A stretch of 64,000 nucleotides of DNA from Typhlomys cinereus (GCA_023101885.1 JALPQD010000303.1:1631786-1695785), one strand, 5' to 3'; shown: positions 23,251-36,415, numbered from the stretch's first letter. Program-made: numbers and translations. The notes: generated by a model not told the origin, from the sequence alone.

Positions 23251-24810
23251 CTAAAACAGCTTTGTTTTTAAATATTAAGGCTCTATTATTTCATTCCTCC
23301 CTTTGTCAATCCATCCCACTCTCTCCCACCCTCCTGCCCATCTGATTCTATTATTACTGGGGCTCCCTCTGGATCATCTGCTCTAGTGGGGTTCAGATCT
23401 CTGTGACTGACCAAGTGGTCCTTCCTTGGGCAGACCCACTGATAGGGACACTCCCCTTCATATGTCAAGCCTTAGCCACTAGGGTTCCTACTGCTTAAAA
23501 TTATTCCTCTTGAGATCCTCATTAGACTGTGTGGACATGTTGTTTTGTCAGCTATAGATCTGGTAGGGACAAGTCTCATTGCAGTGAGTTCTTGTACACG
23601 CAGTCCTGCCTTGCATGGTTTGTTCAGTGGTGGACCCTCCCATCTTTAGGCTCTTACAATCTAGCCACCCCCTCTTCTACAAGGTTCCCTGAGCCTTAGA
23701 ATGGGGAGGGATTTGGCTGACCTGACTCCAGATAAACATTACAGGATCACTGGTGCTCTGCATTCTGGTTGGCTGTGGTTGTATACTTCATTTTCTACTG
23801 CATTAGTTGGCATCCTGTCTGGGTGTTGAGAGCCTCTCCTAGCTAAAGATAAAAAACTGTTAAAAAATGGCCTTTATACAAGAAAAAACTTAAGGGGAAG
23901 GAGGTTGGCCTCCAGGTAACCAAGGAGCCACCTGCTTATCAACTCTTAGCCCTGACCCATCTACGAGAAGGAACACATGTGCACACTGTAAACCAGTCTA
24001 TACAACAGTGGATGGGGAGGAAACTGAATGTTGACATGATCAGTATTTATGGGTTTTTCTTAACAGTGTCCTTAGTTATTTATTTAACTATATTCCTTTG
24101 TCTCCACTCTCTTGGGCTCTTCTTTCCCCTACCCCCCAAATTGTGATCTTTTGCAGTTAAAATGGATATTTTGGAGATTTCCCCTTGAGTATGTCATTAG
24201 GAGGGCCTAGTACTAGATTCCACTTATTAGGGAGAACATGTAGCATCTGTCTTTCTGTGTCTGGAATACTTTATTCAGTATAACTTCTTCCAATTCCATC
24301 CATTTACCAGCAAATTTTATTAACTTATTTTTGATACCTGCATTGTGTATATGTACCACATTTCATCATCCATTTGTCAACTGTTGGACATCTAGGCGAT
24401 TCCATGACTTGGCTATTGTGAATAGTGCTACAATGAACATAGATGTACATGTGCCTCTACAGTAAGATGAGGCAAGCAGTCTTTGGGAATATTCCCAGTA
24501 GTGGTATAGCCGGGTCATTTCAATTTTTTTTTTTTTTAGAAATCACCATATTGATTTCCAGAGCAGTTGAACAAGTCTGCATTCCCACCAGCAATGTACG
24601 AGGGACCCCTTCTCCCCATATCCTCTCCAGCACTTGTTGCATGTGTTTTGGTTTTAATCCATTCTGAACAGGGTGAGATGATATCTCAGGGTGGTATTGA
24701 TCTGCATTTCCCTAATTGTTAGGGAAGTGGAACATTTTTAAGGTATTTGCTGGACATTTTAATTTTATCCTGGGAAAAGTTTCTGTTAAGATCCAAGGCA
24801 CATTTTATTT

Positions 24811-25030
24811 TTTGTCATTTTTATTTATTTATTTTTCTAGGTTTAACAAGCATATTGAGTACTTATTCCTGCTTCCCTCCATTCTCTTCCCTTCCATCCC
24901 CCTCCCTTCTCTTCATCAGTCCATCCCATTCCTTCCCAACTGCCTGCCTATCCGCTTCTGGCTTGTTTACACTGCACATGCAAAATACATAAAATAAATA
25001 AATAAAACTTAAAAAATAAAATGTGAATCC
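24811..25030 (-). mobile_element. Old L1 3' fragment and SINE tail inside old L1
   Basis: 'ttctaggtttaacaagcata' and the C-rich run that follows match the old L1 3' end at 1798. From about 24968, 'acatgcaaaatacataaaa' and repeated aataa look like the A-rich tail of a B3-type SINE. Both interrupt the ORF2 relic of the L1 at 23265. Confidence 0.5.
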
Positions 25031-25059
25031 CTACCAAAAAAAAGTTTATTCCAAGGTAT

Positions 25060-25088
25060 TTCATTTTTAAAAAATATTTATTTACTTA

Positions 25089-25142
<54 letters not shown>

Positions 25143-25362
25143 GTATCAGAGGGCACCATGTGTCCCTGTGGAGAAAAAAGGATGACTTTAGGAATCATCA
25201 TGGGTTGCTTCTACTTCATTTTTGCTTTGCTCTGTTCTGGCTGCCACCATTTACCCGTTCCTATCTGGCAGTTTTACTTGGGACCTGGGTTTCCAATTCA
25301 AGACCTTCTGCTTGAGAGGCAGAGCTTTAACCCCTGCATTATCTCTCCAGCCCTCTCTCTCT
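25060..25362 (-). mobile_element. B2-like SINE with (TG)n tail
   Basis: Minus-strand element: head complement 'aacccctgcattatctctcc' near 25331-25351, body with 'gatgactttaggaatcat', and (GT)n tail at 25093-25138 preceded by tttatttacttattt. Inserted in the old L1 ORF2. Confidence 0.75.
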
Positions 25363-26619
25363 CTCTTATGCTATAGTGAATGAGATTGATTCCCTCATTT
25401 CTTTTTCATTTTGCTTGTCTGTGGTATATAGGATGATTACTGATTTTTGTATATTGATTTTGCAGCTTGGCACTTCATTGAGATTATTGATTAATTTTAG
25501 CAGTTTCTTAGTGGAACCATATGGATCTCTTAAGTATAAAATCATATCATCTGTAGATAGGGATAATTTAACTTCTTCCTTTCCTACTTTTATCCTTTTT
25601 TCACCCTCTCTTGCATTATTGCTCTGGCTAGAATCTCAAGCACGATATTAAATAAGAATGGTGAACGTGAACAGCCTCGTTTTGTTCCAAATTTAACTTG
25701 AAATGTTTCAAGTTTTTCTTCATTTAGAATGGCATTTGTCTTAGGCTTGTTATATATAAAACCTTTATTATATTGAGAAATGTCCCCTCCAATTCCTGTT
25801 TTCTCCAAAAGGATGCTGAATTTTGTCAAAGGGCTTTTCACAATCTATTGAGAGGGATCATATGGTTTTATCTTTAAGTCTGATGAATCACATTTATTGA
25901 GTTATATATGCTGAATCATTCTTGCATTTCTGAAATGAACCCAACTTAGTCATGGTGTATAATATTTTATGTTTCTGACTATGGTTCATAAGTATTTTAT
26001 TAAGAATTTTTGCATCTGTGTTCATTAGCAAGCTTGCCTATAATTTTCTTTTATTTTGATGTGTCTTTGTTTGGCTTTAGAATCAGAGTAATAGACAAAT
26101 TTTGAAAATGTTTCTTCTATTTCATTAAATAATTCAAGGAGTAGTGCATTAGTTCTATGAAAGTCTGACAAAATTCTACACTGAATTCATCTGGTCCTTG
26201 ACATTTTTTAGTTGAGAAGTTTGTAATTACAGTTTTGATTTCATCTCTTTTTATTTTTCTGTTTAAATTATCTATGTAATCTTAACTAAATTGTGTTTGT
26301 TTAAGAATTTATCCAGTTCTTTTAGATTGTCCAATTTAGTAGAGTATAAATTTTTGAAATATGCCTTTATGATTCTCTGGATTTCTCCTATATCTATTGT
26401 AATTTTGCCCTTTTCATTTCTGATTTTATTAATTTGGAGATTCTCTCTTTTTCTTTTAGTTAATGTAGCTGATGGTATGTCAATCTTTTTTATCTTTTTA
26501 AAGTACCAACTTTTAGTTTTATTAACTTTTGGGGGGTTTTTTGTCTCTATTCTGATTCATGGATTTCTGCATACATCTTGGATATTCTTCCTGTGTACTG
26601 TTGTTGTTTTTGTTTTCCT

Positions 26620-27080
26620 TTTTTTTCCCCCAATCATACAAGCTCAATAGGTACCCTGGTCCTCTCCCTCCCTTCACCCCTTCCCAATCCCCCCCTTTAC
26701 ATTCTCCCCTCCTCTTCCCCTTCCTTTCACGTCCTACTCTCCCTTTTTCCCACTGCCTCCACCTTCCCCCCTCCCATCCCCTGGAGCATCCCTCTGTGTA
26801 AAGGCTAAACCTCCCTCTGAGTCCTCCACCCTAGGGAGGTGTAAGAACCCAGCAGCATAGCCTGGAGCCCTTTCTTGGGCTCTCCATTAGTATGGGAACG
26901 ATTATGACTATTAATCCCTTGCCTCTAAGGATCCTACTGCCTGGGATCCATGCTAAACTTTGGTGGGTCATTGACATGTCAGTCATTGTGTATGTCATGC
27001 AAAGTCTGATTATGGCTACTGCAGCCCTAACTTATGTGGAGTTATCTTGCATATCATTAGTCTTGTTTTTAGGATTGGTT
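26620..27080 (-). mobile_element. Truncated L1 3' UTR, B-type
   Basis: A 3' UTR of a second L1 type ('B-type' here): 'atcatacaagctcaataggt', then a pyrimidine tract, 'gtgtaagaacccagcagcat' and 'gggctctccattagtatggg', also seen at 36970-37900. It interrupts the ORF2 relic of the old L1. No clear duplication was resolved. Confidence 0.75.
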
Positions 27081-29773
27081 TCCTCTTCTTTTTCTAAACA
27101 TTGAGTTATTTATTTGGATCTCTCTATTTTTTTATGTAGGCACTTAATACTATAAAATATATTAATGTGTTTCATAAATTTTCATAGGTTGTATGTTCAT
27201 TTTCATTAGACTCAAGGAAGTGTTTTAATTTCCTGTTTTATTTCTTTCTTAATCCATTTCTTATTCGTGCATGCATCACTTAACATCCACGAGTTTATAT
27301 GCTTTCTGTTGTTTGCCTTATTGTACATGTCTAACTTTATTCCATGGTGGTCAGATAATATAGAGTATATGATTTCAATTTTTCTATATTTGTCAAGGCT
27401 TGTTTTGTGTCCTAACGTATGATCTGTTTTTTAGAAAGTTCCATGGGTTGCCGAGAAGAACATGTTTTTTATAGTATTTTGATGAAATGTTCTATAAATA
27501 TTTGTGAGGTCCATTTGATCTATGGTTTTGTAATAACTCCAATGTGTCTCTGTTATTTGACCCATTGACCTGTCCAATACAGTGAGTGGGTGTTAAAGTC
27601 TATTATCACTGTATTTGGATTGATTACTTCTTTTACTTCCTACAGTTTTGATGAATTTGGGCACATCTGTGTTTGGTACATGTTAGTATTGTAGTATCCT
27701 CCTGCTGGAATATTCCCTCAATTATAAGGTAATACCATTTTAATCTCTAATGGTTTATCTCTAATGACTTTAGTTTGAAATCTGTATTGCCTGATTTTAA
27801 GAGGGTAGCTCCTCCTTGTTTCCTGTTTCCATTTGCTTGAAGTATCTTTGGCCATTCTTTTACTCAGAAATAGTGTCTGTTTCATGGTAAGGTATGTTTT
27901 GTGGAGGCAAAGTACTGAGGCTCTGTCCAAACTATAAGCCTGTGCCTCTTGATTAGGTATTTGAACCCATTGGCATTTAAGGCTATCATTGAAAGACGTT
28001 TAATGGTTCCTGTCACTTTATTAACTTTGTGGTGTTTGCATTTATATTCTTTCAATCAGCTCTTATACAGGCATTGGTTATTCCTTGTAGCCTCTTTGAT
28101 GTGTTTATCCTTCTTTTCCAACTTGAACATTCTTTTTTTTTTGTATTTTTTAAAACTTATTTCCACTCATACAAACTTAATAGATACACCAGTCCCCTCC
28201 CTCCCTCCACCCCTCCCTGGACCCCCTTGCTCCCTCCCCTCTTTTCCCCTTCGTTTACCCCCCTCCCTTCCTATCTCCCAGTGCCTCTTCCCCCCATCTC
28301 TGAAACATCCTTTAATGTTTATCTCAAACTTTCCTCTGGGTCCTCCTCTCTGATGAAGTGTAAGGACTCAGTGGCATTTCTGAGAACTCTTTCTTGTGTT
28401 CCCCTTCAGTATAGGAACACTATTGAGGCTGTTAATACCTAGCTTCTAAGGATCCTAGTGCTAGTCCATGCTAGACTTTGAGGGGTCAATAATGTGTTGG
28501 TCATTGCATAGGTCATGCAAAGTCCTATTATGATTGCTTTGGCCCTAACTTGTGTGGAGTACCTTGCATATCATGACTCCTCCCATCCTTGTGCTCTTAC
28601 AATCTTACCACCCCGTCTTCCACAAATTTCCCTGAGCTTCAGGATGGGGAGAGATTAGGCTGGCCTAGTTCCAGGTGGTTGATATAGAGTCTCTGATGTT
28701 CTGAATTATGGTTTGTTGATTTTTTTTCAGTTTTGCTGCTCCTGCAATGCCCTTGACTCCATCCTGATGGGTATTGGATGTCACCCCCAGGCCACAGATA
28801 AAAAAGCTGTTAAATTAGAGTCTTATTATAAGAGTATATTCAAAGATAGATGGAATAAAAGTAGGAGACTGCGGTGGGGGGTCAGTCTCCCATTTGCAGA
28901 ATGGTTACTTTTTATCTGCCAGACTGTATACCCTCCCCTTCTGGTGAGATCATACCCTCTCAGATGCAAACCATCAGGAAGGAAAGTCTGTGAACTTGAC
29001 CAGATGTTCATTACTTACTTGCAGTCCATGATGGTGGCCTATTTTCTCTGCTGTAACATGGTCTCCTCTCTCCTTGTTTCTGGCAGGGCCCTCCTTCTCC
29101 ATCCTTCCTGTTTATAATCTTTGCAATTACTGTAGGTATTACAGAGATTTATCTTTGAGTGTCTCTAAGTGGATTTCATACTAGGAGCCACCTATTAGGG
29201 AGTACATATGGCGCTTAACTTTCTGTGTCTGGGATACTTCACTCAATATAATTGTTTCTAAGTCCATCCATTTCCCGGCAAATTGCATTAATCATTTTTG
29301 ATGGCTGAGTACTATTCCATTGTATAAATGTACCACATTTTCCTTATCCACTCGTCAACTGTTGGACATTTGAGTTGATTCCATGACTTTGCTATTGTAA
29401 ACAGTGCTGCTATGAACATGGTCGTGCTTGTGCTATCGAGGTAAATTTTTGTTATATTGGGGGTTATTCCCAAAAGTGGAATAGCAGGGTCATATGGCAT
29501 TTCAATTTTTAACTTTTTTAAGAATCACCACACAGCTCGCCAGACGGCATTTCCACCAGCAATGTAGGAGAGTTCCCCTCTCTCCACATCCTCTCCAGCA
29601 CTTGGTGTTGTTTGTATTGTGAATTTTTGCCATCCTGACCGGGGTGAGATGATATCTCAGGGAGGTTTTGGTTTGCATTTCCCTGATGGCTAAGGATGTA
29701 GAGCATTTTTTAAGATATTTGTTAGACATTTTAATTTCATCCCTGGTGATGTTTCTTTTAAGTTCCAAGGCCC

Positions 29774-29995
29774 TTTTTTTTTAAGCTGAAAGGTATTTAT
29801 ATTTTTTTTGAAATTTTTTAACATTTTTATTATTATTTCTGCTCATACAAACTTAATAGGTGCACCACTTCCCTCACTCCCTTCTCCTTCCCCCGAACCC
29901 CTTGCTCTCTCTTCCCTCACCCCTCCCTCCCCATCCCCCAGTGCCTCCCCCCCAATTCCCAGAGAGTCCTTTAATGTGCATGCCAGACTCTTGGG
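29774..29995 (-). mobile_element. Truncated L1 3' end nested in ORF2
   Basis: About 220 bases of A-type L1 3' end inserted into the ORF2 relic, flanked by a 9-bp duplication ccaaggccc at 29765-29773 and 29996-30004. The T-rich left end includes several A/T-rich segments before the 'gctcatacaaacttaatagg' start of the 3' UTR. Confidence 0.85.
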
Positions 29996-31546
29996 CCAAG
30001 GCCCATTTTTTAATTGGCCCATTTCTTTCCTTGGTGTTTAGTTTTCTAAGTTCTTTGTGCACTCTGGATAATAGAGCTCTATCAGATATGTGGTTAGTGA
30101 AGACTTTTCTCCCATTCTGTGGGTTGCCTTTGTGCTCAAGTTACGGTCTCTTTATCTGAACAGAAGCTCTTTAATTTCACAAGATCCCATCTGTTGAGTA
30201 TTAGTTGCAGTGACTGTGCTATTGGGTGTCCGTTTAGGAACTGTTGGCCTAGCCCAATCAGCTCGAGGGAGTTCCCTACCCTTTCAACTAAGGTTTTTAT
30301 AGTCTCTGGCCTTATATCGAGGTCCTTGATCCATTTGGTATTAATTCTTATACATGATGATAAGTACAAGTCCAGTTTTAATCTTCTGCCTGTGGATATT
30401 CAGTTTTGCCAACATCATTTGTTGAAGATGCTGTTTTGTTTTTTTTTTCCATTGGATTTTTTTTGGGCCCCTTTGTCAAAGATCAAGTGGCTGTAGTTGT
30501 GTGGGCTTATACCTGGGTCTTCAACCCTTATCCATTGATCTGTATGTCTATTTTGGAGCCAGTACCAAGCTGTTTTTACAACTATGGATTTGTAGTATAG
30601 ACTAAGGTTTGGTATGGTGATACCTCCAGTCATGTTTTTGTTACGCAGGATTGTTTTCGCTATCCTGGGTCTTTTGTGCCTCCATATGAACTTTGAGATT
30701 GTTTGGTCAACTTCTTTAAAGAATTGCTTTGGGATTTTAATTGGTATAGCATTGAATCTGTATATTGCCTTTGGTAGGATGGTTATTTTTGCAATGTTGA
30801 TTCTGCCAATCCAGGAACATGGGAGGTCTTTCCACCTTCTGGTGTCTTCTGCAATTTCTTTCTTTAGGGTTTTAAAGTTTTCATTGTAAAGGTCTTTTAC
30901 CTCCTTGGTTAGGTTTATACCAAGGTATTTCATTTTTTTAGGGGCTATAGTAAATGGGATTGTTTCTCTCAGGGCTTTTTCACTTCTTTCATTCTGAGCA
31001 TAAAAGAAGGCCACTGATTTTTGTAAATTTATTTTGTATCCTGCCACCCTACTAAACTTCTGTATTAGTTCCAGGAGTTTCTTGGTGGAGTTTTTGGGAT
31101 CACTCAAGTATAAGATCATGTCATCTGCAGATAGAGGTAGCTTGACTTCTTCCTTGCCTATTTGAATCCCTTTTATCTCCGTTTCATGTCTTATGGCTCC
31201 AGCTAAGACTTCAAGTACAATATTGAATAGAAGTGGTGAGAGTGGACAGCCTTGTCTAGGTCCTGATTGAAGTGGAAATGCTTCAAGTTTTTCCCCATTG
31301 AGTAAAATCCTTGCTGTTGGCTTGTTGTATACCGCTTTTATTATATTGATAAAGGTTCCTTCCATTCCAACCTTCTCAAGGGTTTTGATCATAAAGGGCT
31401 GTTGGATCTTGTCAAAAGCTTTTTCTGCATCTATCCAGAGTATCATGTGGTTTTGGATTTTGGACTGGTTTATATGGTGAATTACCTTTATTGATTTGCA
31501 TATGTTGAACCAACCTGTGTGCCTGGGATAAACCCTACTTGATCCC

Positions 31547-31863
31547 TTTTTTTGATTTTTTTTTTTAGGTATAATAAAATTTACTATTCTAATCACATAT
31601 GTCCAACACAAAACTTATTTACAGAGCAAGCATCAGAAAACTTTAGAACAGTGAATACTGATGGAAAATTGGAAGGAAGTTCACACTTCTCCTGAAGAAT
31701 TTTTAGAGGAAATACATATATTATAGATGGCTCAAGATAAAGGTGCTTGCTGCTAAACCTGAGGACCCAAGTTTGATTCCTGGAAAATGGTGGAAGGAGA
31801 GAACAAACCCTTGTCAAGTTGTCCTTTGCCCTCCACTTTGGAGCCCTGGCATATGTGCATGCG

Positions 31864-31906
<43 letters not shown>

Positions 31907-32029
31907 TAAGTAAATGTAAAAAGATAAATAGCTTAGGTCTAAGAAGTCGCTAGAATCCAGGGGTTGGAAGAATGGGAATTTTTCCTTCCTTTTTTTTTAT
32001 TTTATTATTATTTTTTTTTTACCCAACAG
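31547..32029. mobile_element. 483-bp insert with B3 SINE inside L1 ORF2
   Basis: Non-L1 sequence splitting ORF2 of the L1 at 28136. It begins with T-runs (31547-31566), has about 140 bases of unknown sequence, then a plus-strand B3-like SINE (about 31712-31915: 'agatggctcaagataaaggt', (CA)n at 31868-31904), and ends with T-rich sequence to 32020. Compared with the L1 at 6030, about 12 bases of ORF2 are missing at the junction and no target duplication is seen. The origin of the non-SINE part is unknown. Confidence 0.75.
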
Positions 32030-33744
32030 TTTTTGATATGTTTTTGAATCCGATTTGTTAAGACTTTGTTGAGAATTTTTGCATTTGTGTTCATCAGAGA
32101 GATTGGCCTATAGTTTTCTTTCTTAAGTGTATCTTTATTGGGTTTTGGGATTAAGACGATATTAGCTTCATAAAAGGAATTTGGTAGTGTTCCTTCCTTT
32201 GCTATTTGATGGAACAGTTTAAAGAGTATTGGTGTTCTTAGCTCCTTAAATGTCTGGTAGAACTCTGTGCTGAACCCATCTAGTCCAGGACATTTTTTGG
32301 TGGGAAGATTCGAGATTAATTCCTCAATTTCCTCATATGTTATAGGACTATTTAAATAATTCACAACTTCCTGATTCAATTTATGTAAGTTGTGTTTACT
32401 TAGGAATTCATCCATCTCTTTTGTATTGTCAAATTTCACCGAGTATAAGTTTTTGAAATATGACGTTATAATTCTCTGGATTTCTTGGGTATCAGTAGTG
32501 ATAACTCCATGTTCATTTCTGATTTTGTTAATTTGGGTTTTCTCTCTCTTGCTTTTGGTTAATTTAGCTAGGGGTGTATCAATCTTATTGATTTTTCCAA
32601 AAAACCAGCTTTTTGAGTGGTTGATTTTCTGTATCATTTTCCTAATCTCGATTTCAGATATTTCTCCCCTTATTTTGCTAATCTCCTCTCTTCTACTACT
32701 TTTGGGATTGGATTCTTCTAGTGTCTCTAAAGCTTTAAACTGCATTGTTAAGTTATTTATTTCTGATGTTTCCATTTTTTTGATGTAGGCATTAAGAGCT
32801 ATGAACTTACCTCTTAGGACAGCTTTCATTGTGTCCCAAAGATTTTGGTAAGTTGTATTTTCATTATCGTTCACTTTCAGGAAATCTTGAATTTCCTTTT
32901 TAATATCTTCCTGAATCCAATTCTCATTCAGCATCATAGTGTTAAGTTTCCAGGAGTTAGTGTATTTTCTGTTGCTTGTTGTGTTGTGGATGTCCAGCTT
33001 TAGGCCGTGGTGGTCTGATAGGGCACAGGCTAGAATTTCAACTTTCTTGTATATGTAGAGATTCATTTTGTGGCCCAATATGTGATCTATTTTGGAGAAA
33101 GTTCTGTGTGCTGCTGAGAAAAATGTGTATTCTTTGGTGCGTGGATGAAAAGTTTGATAGAGATCTGTAAGGTCAATTTCAGCAAGAGTTTGATTAAGTT
33201 CCAAAGTGTCTCTGTTATGTTTTTGACCTGTTGATCTATCCCATGTTGAGAGGGCAGTGTTGAAACCCCCAAAAATTATCGTTTGGGAGTTGATTTCTCA
33301 CTTTAGACATTGTAGGGTTTGCTTAATGAATGTGGGGGGCCTGTATTGGGTGCATATATGTTCAGTATCGTGAAGTCTTCCTGGTGAATTGTACCTGTGA
33401 CTAAAATGTAGAATCCATCTGTGTCTCTTATGATTTTTTTTTAGTTTGAAGTCCACTTTGTCCGATAGCATAATGGCTACCCTTGCCTGTTTCCTGGTTC
33501 CATTAGCTTGCAGAATTTTGGACCAGCCTTTCATTTTTAGGATGTGCCTGTCTGTTGTGGTGAGATGAGTTTCCTGCAGGCAGCAGATTGATGGGTTGTG
33601 ATTTTTAATCCAAGTTTGTGTAATCTGTGTCTTTTGATCAGTGAGTTAATTCCATTAACATTTAATGTTATAATGGATAAATTGTTTTTAATTCTGGACA
33701 TTTTTTATGTTTAGTGACTTTTGTAAGCGTATTGTTTCACTTTT

Positions 33745-34768
33745 AGGTTTAGGTTGTCCTCCTGGATATGCTTGTTTTTTTTCTCCAAGCTTGAGTATCA
33801 TTTCTAGCATTTTTGAAGGCCTGATTTGGTGGACATGTAACCCTTCAGGTTGTCTTTGTGCTGAAAAATTTTTCTTTCTCCCTTGATCATGACGGATAAT
33901 TTTGCAGGGTATATCCTGGGTTGACATTTTTGCTCATTCAATACTTGAAGTACGTCTCTCCAAGCTCTTCTTGCTTTTATTGTTTCCATTGAGAAGTTAT
34001 TTGTTATTTTAATAGGTTTACCTTTAAAAGTGACTTGTTTTTTTTTCCCTGGAAGCTCTCAGCACCATTTCTTTATTTTGAATGTGGAGTGTTTTAATTA
34101 TTATTTGCCATGGCAAGTTCTATTTTGATCATATCTGTTTGGGTACAGAATGTCTCTTATATATGTATGGGCCTCTCTTTTTTTAGATGAGGAAAGTTTT
34201 CCTTGATGATAATTTGAAAATTTTCCTCAGGTGTGGTATTTTGGGATTCTTGCTCTGGTATTCCATGGATACGCATGTTAGGCTGCTTCAGGATATCTCA
34301 TATCTCTTGAATATTTCTCTCAAGTATCTTTTTAGCTTTAACAAACTCTTCCATTGAGCTGGCTAATACTCCCACTTTATCTTCAAGGTCTGAAATTCTA
34401 TTTTCTGCTTGGTTATTTCTGCTGATAAGACTCTCTGTGGAGTTCTGGGTTGAAGATAACTTGCTTTTAGTTCAGTTTTAAACTCTGCTTGAGTCTGTTT
34501 TAACTGCTCTATGCCTATTTTTGTTTCTTGAACTGTTTTTCTCAACTCCTCCAAGTGTCTGTTATGTTCCTCTTCAAAGTGGTTGATGAGGTTATTTAAC
34601 TCCTCCTGGATTTCCTCTTTCATAGTATTGATCTTGGGTCAGGCTTTCTTGGCTATTTTCCATGGATCTGTTCTGGTTGGAGTCTATCATTATGGAGTTA
34701 ATTCCTTCAGTGGAAGATTTGTTTTCTTGGGTTTTGTTTCTCATGGATTTGCACTTTGACTTGGGCAT
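33745..34768 (-). pseudogene. L1 ORF1, broken
   Basis: ORF1p relic of the L1 at 28136. It keeps the coiled-coil segment (LINHFEEEHNRHLEELRKTV, 34363-34623) and the C-terminal RRAWRDVLQVLNEQKC block (near 33950), but in different frames with several small indels. About 40 codons near 34630 are also missing relative to the open copy at 10892-11962. Confidence 0.85.
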
Positions 34769-34834
34769 TGTCCTTTTATCCCTTAAGACCTTATTTCAAT
34801 TTCTGTGTGTTTTTGACTTTACTGAATTAGTTGG

Positions 34835-35145
34835 CCTGGAGCAGTGCCTGCTCTGACTGGCTAGTGGGAGGAGCTGGGACTAGTGGGTTTTCTGGGGCTT
34901 GGGGGTGAGCAGGGAGTGGTGGGGAAAGAGGAGAGGTGTTGGTGGCAGGCGCAATTAATTTGGGGAGCTGGGGAGTGACCCAGGGGTTCTTCCCGGCCTG
35001 GAGCAGCTTCTGCTCAGACTGGCTGGTGGGAGGAGCTGATATTAGTGGGTTAGCTGGGACTTGGGGGAGAGTAGGGGGTGCTTACCTAGGGCACAGTGTG
35101 TCCTCGCTGGACTGAGTGCGACCCGGGCAGGTGGGGAAAAGCCAT
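34835..35145 (-). repeat. L1 5' UTR monomers, 162 bp
   Basis: Two similar units starting with cctggagcag: one at 34835-34996, a second from 34997 cut by the L1 5' end. Both contain 'tggtgggaggagctg' or a close match. This is the tandem-monomer promoter layout known for rodent L1, but the unit is different from the 97-bp unit at 36191. Confidence 0.8.
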
Positions 35146-36190
35146 CTTGAACATTCTTTCCAATATTCTCCAGTCCTGGCTTAGTAGCTATACAGTCCTT
35201 TAGTCTTTTTATGTTATGGAATATTTTTCTTTCACCTTCTATTATGATTGACAGTTTCACTGGATATAGTAGTTTGGATTGGCATTTGTGTTCAATTATA
35301 ACCTGTATTATGCCTCTCCAAGACCATCTGGCTTTTACAGCTTGCACTGAAAAGTCAGTTATTATTTTGATAGACTTGCCTTTGTATGTGAGTTGGTCCT
35401 TCTTTTTCCCAGCTCTTAAGATTTTATCTTTAACATGTATATTTTATGTGAAACACATCATGTGTTATGGGATGTTTTCTTTTGTTGTCCTAAGTATTTG
35501 GGGTCCTATATACCTCCTGGGTCTGAATGGCATCTCCTACCCTAGATTAGGGAAATTTCCTTTTATTATATCTTTAATTATATATGGTAGGTCTTCCTAC
35601 TGTGTGTCTGCTTCCAGGATACCCATGATCCATAAATTGGGTCTTTTGATATCAATTTATTTGATTGGCTTATAAGCTTCTCCCATCTTGTCTTCCAATT
35701 CTGATACTCTGTATTTTATGTGATCAGCCCTATTTTTAAGACTCTCTATTGAATTTTTAGTTGCATTGTTTGAGTTTTTAGATTTGAGTGTTATTTTTGT
35801 GTGGGCTTTTTTCAATGCTTCTATAATTGTTTGCAGATAAATTTGACTTTTCAGTGTTTCTAAATTTGTTTTCAGAGCTTCAACTGTCTTTCTAATTATA
35901 TCTAATTGCTTATTTGCGTTTTCTTAGTCTTCTTTTCTGTGTTTATTGTGTTCTTCATATTGCTTAAAAGTTTATCTATGTTCTCTTGGATCTACTTCAT
36001 CATGTTTATGATTGACTTTTGAATTTCAATGTCAAGAATTTTTCTCTCTTGATTGCCATCAAATGTGCTACTACCCTCAGTTGAAGTAGGTAGTTTGGGA
36101 TCAGCAATTTTGGGAAGTAGCATAATTCTATGACTTCTTATGTTATTTCTGATTTGATTTGGACATCTAGATTTGAAGAGCTCAAGCAAT

Positions 36191-36415
36191 CTTGTCTGGG
36201 TAATGCACAGCTGAAACTTCTCAACACCTGGGTCCACAGGCAACCCTCAGCAAGGGCAGGAGCAAGAGACAGAGTGGCACTGAGCAAGCTTGCCTTGGTA
36301 TCCCACAGCTGAAAGCTCCCAGCATCTGGACCCATAGGCAGGTCCCAGGAAGAAAAGAGAACAAGGGGAAAAGCAATCCACAAACTTGTCTGGGTATCAT
36401 ATGGTTGAAAGGTCC
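36191..36415 (-). repeat. Old L1 5' UTR monomers, about 97 bp
   Basis: Three starts of a related unit (cttgtctgggta or cttgccttggta) at 36191, 36289 and 36385, each followed by an 'acagctgaaa' or 'ggttgaaagg' type block. They form the 5' end of the old L1 and reach its target duplication. Confidence 0.75.

Larger units (their letters stand above)
29181..33701 (-). pseudogene. L1 ORF2, broken and interrupted
   Basis: L1 endonuclease and reverse transcriptase relic. Endonuclease blocks ([18 protein letters not shown]) lie near 33000-33130. Reverse transcriptase runs across 30900-32400, with the catalytic motif reading SADD rather than FADD at 31120-31131. The frame is cut by a 483-base insert at 31547-32029 (with loss of about a dozen bases), by a truncated L1 at 29774-29995, and by several small frameshifts. 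Non-functional. Confidence 0.9.
28136..35145 (-). mobile_element. Full-length L1 nested in the old L1
   Basis: Flanked by a perfect 14-bp duplication, cttgaacattcttt, at 28122-28135 and 35146-35159. On the minus strand: 5' UTR with 162-bp monomers (34769-35145), ORF1 relic, ORF2 relic, A-type 3' UTR (28150-29180) and poly(A) seen as a T-run. It contains two later insertions, at 29774-29995 and 31547-32029. Both ORFs are broken. It entered between ORF1 and ORF2 of the older L1. Confidence 0.93.
23265..36415 (-). mobile_element. Old full-length L1, split by nested insertions
   Basis: Flanked by a perfect 14-bp duplication, ctaaaacagctttg, at 23251-23264 and 36416-36429. On the minus strand: 5' UTR monomers (36166-36415), decayed ORF1 (about 35160-36150), decayed ORF2 (about 24205-28121), and an old-type 3' UTR (23265-24204) ending at a T-rich end. 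It has been interrupted by an old L1 fragment and SINE (24811-25362), a B-type L1 3' fragment (26620-27080) and a full-length A-type L1 (28136-35145). ORF2 has many stops and frameshifts; only short pieces such as 25590-25841 (reverse transcriptase part) stay open. Confidence 0.92.

Noticed and set aside
25095..25376. Cys/Val repeat frames over TG tracts (also near 39287, 49044, 51378, 31593, 61956)
   Set aside because: Translations of (TG)n or (CA)n and SINE bodies, not genes.
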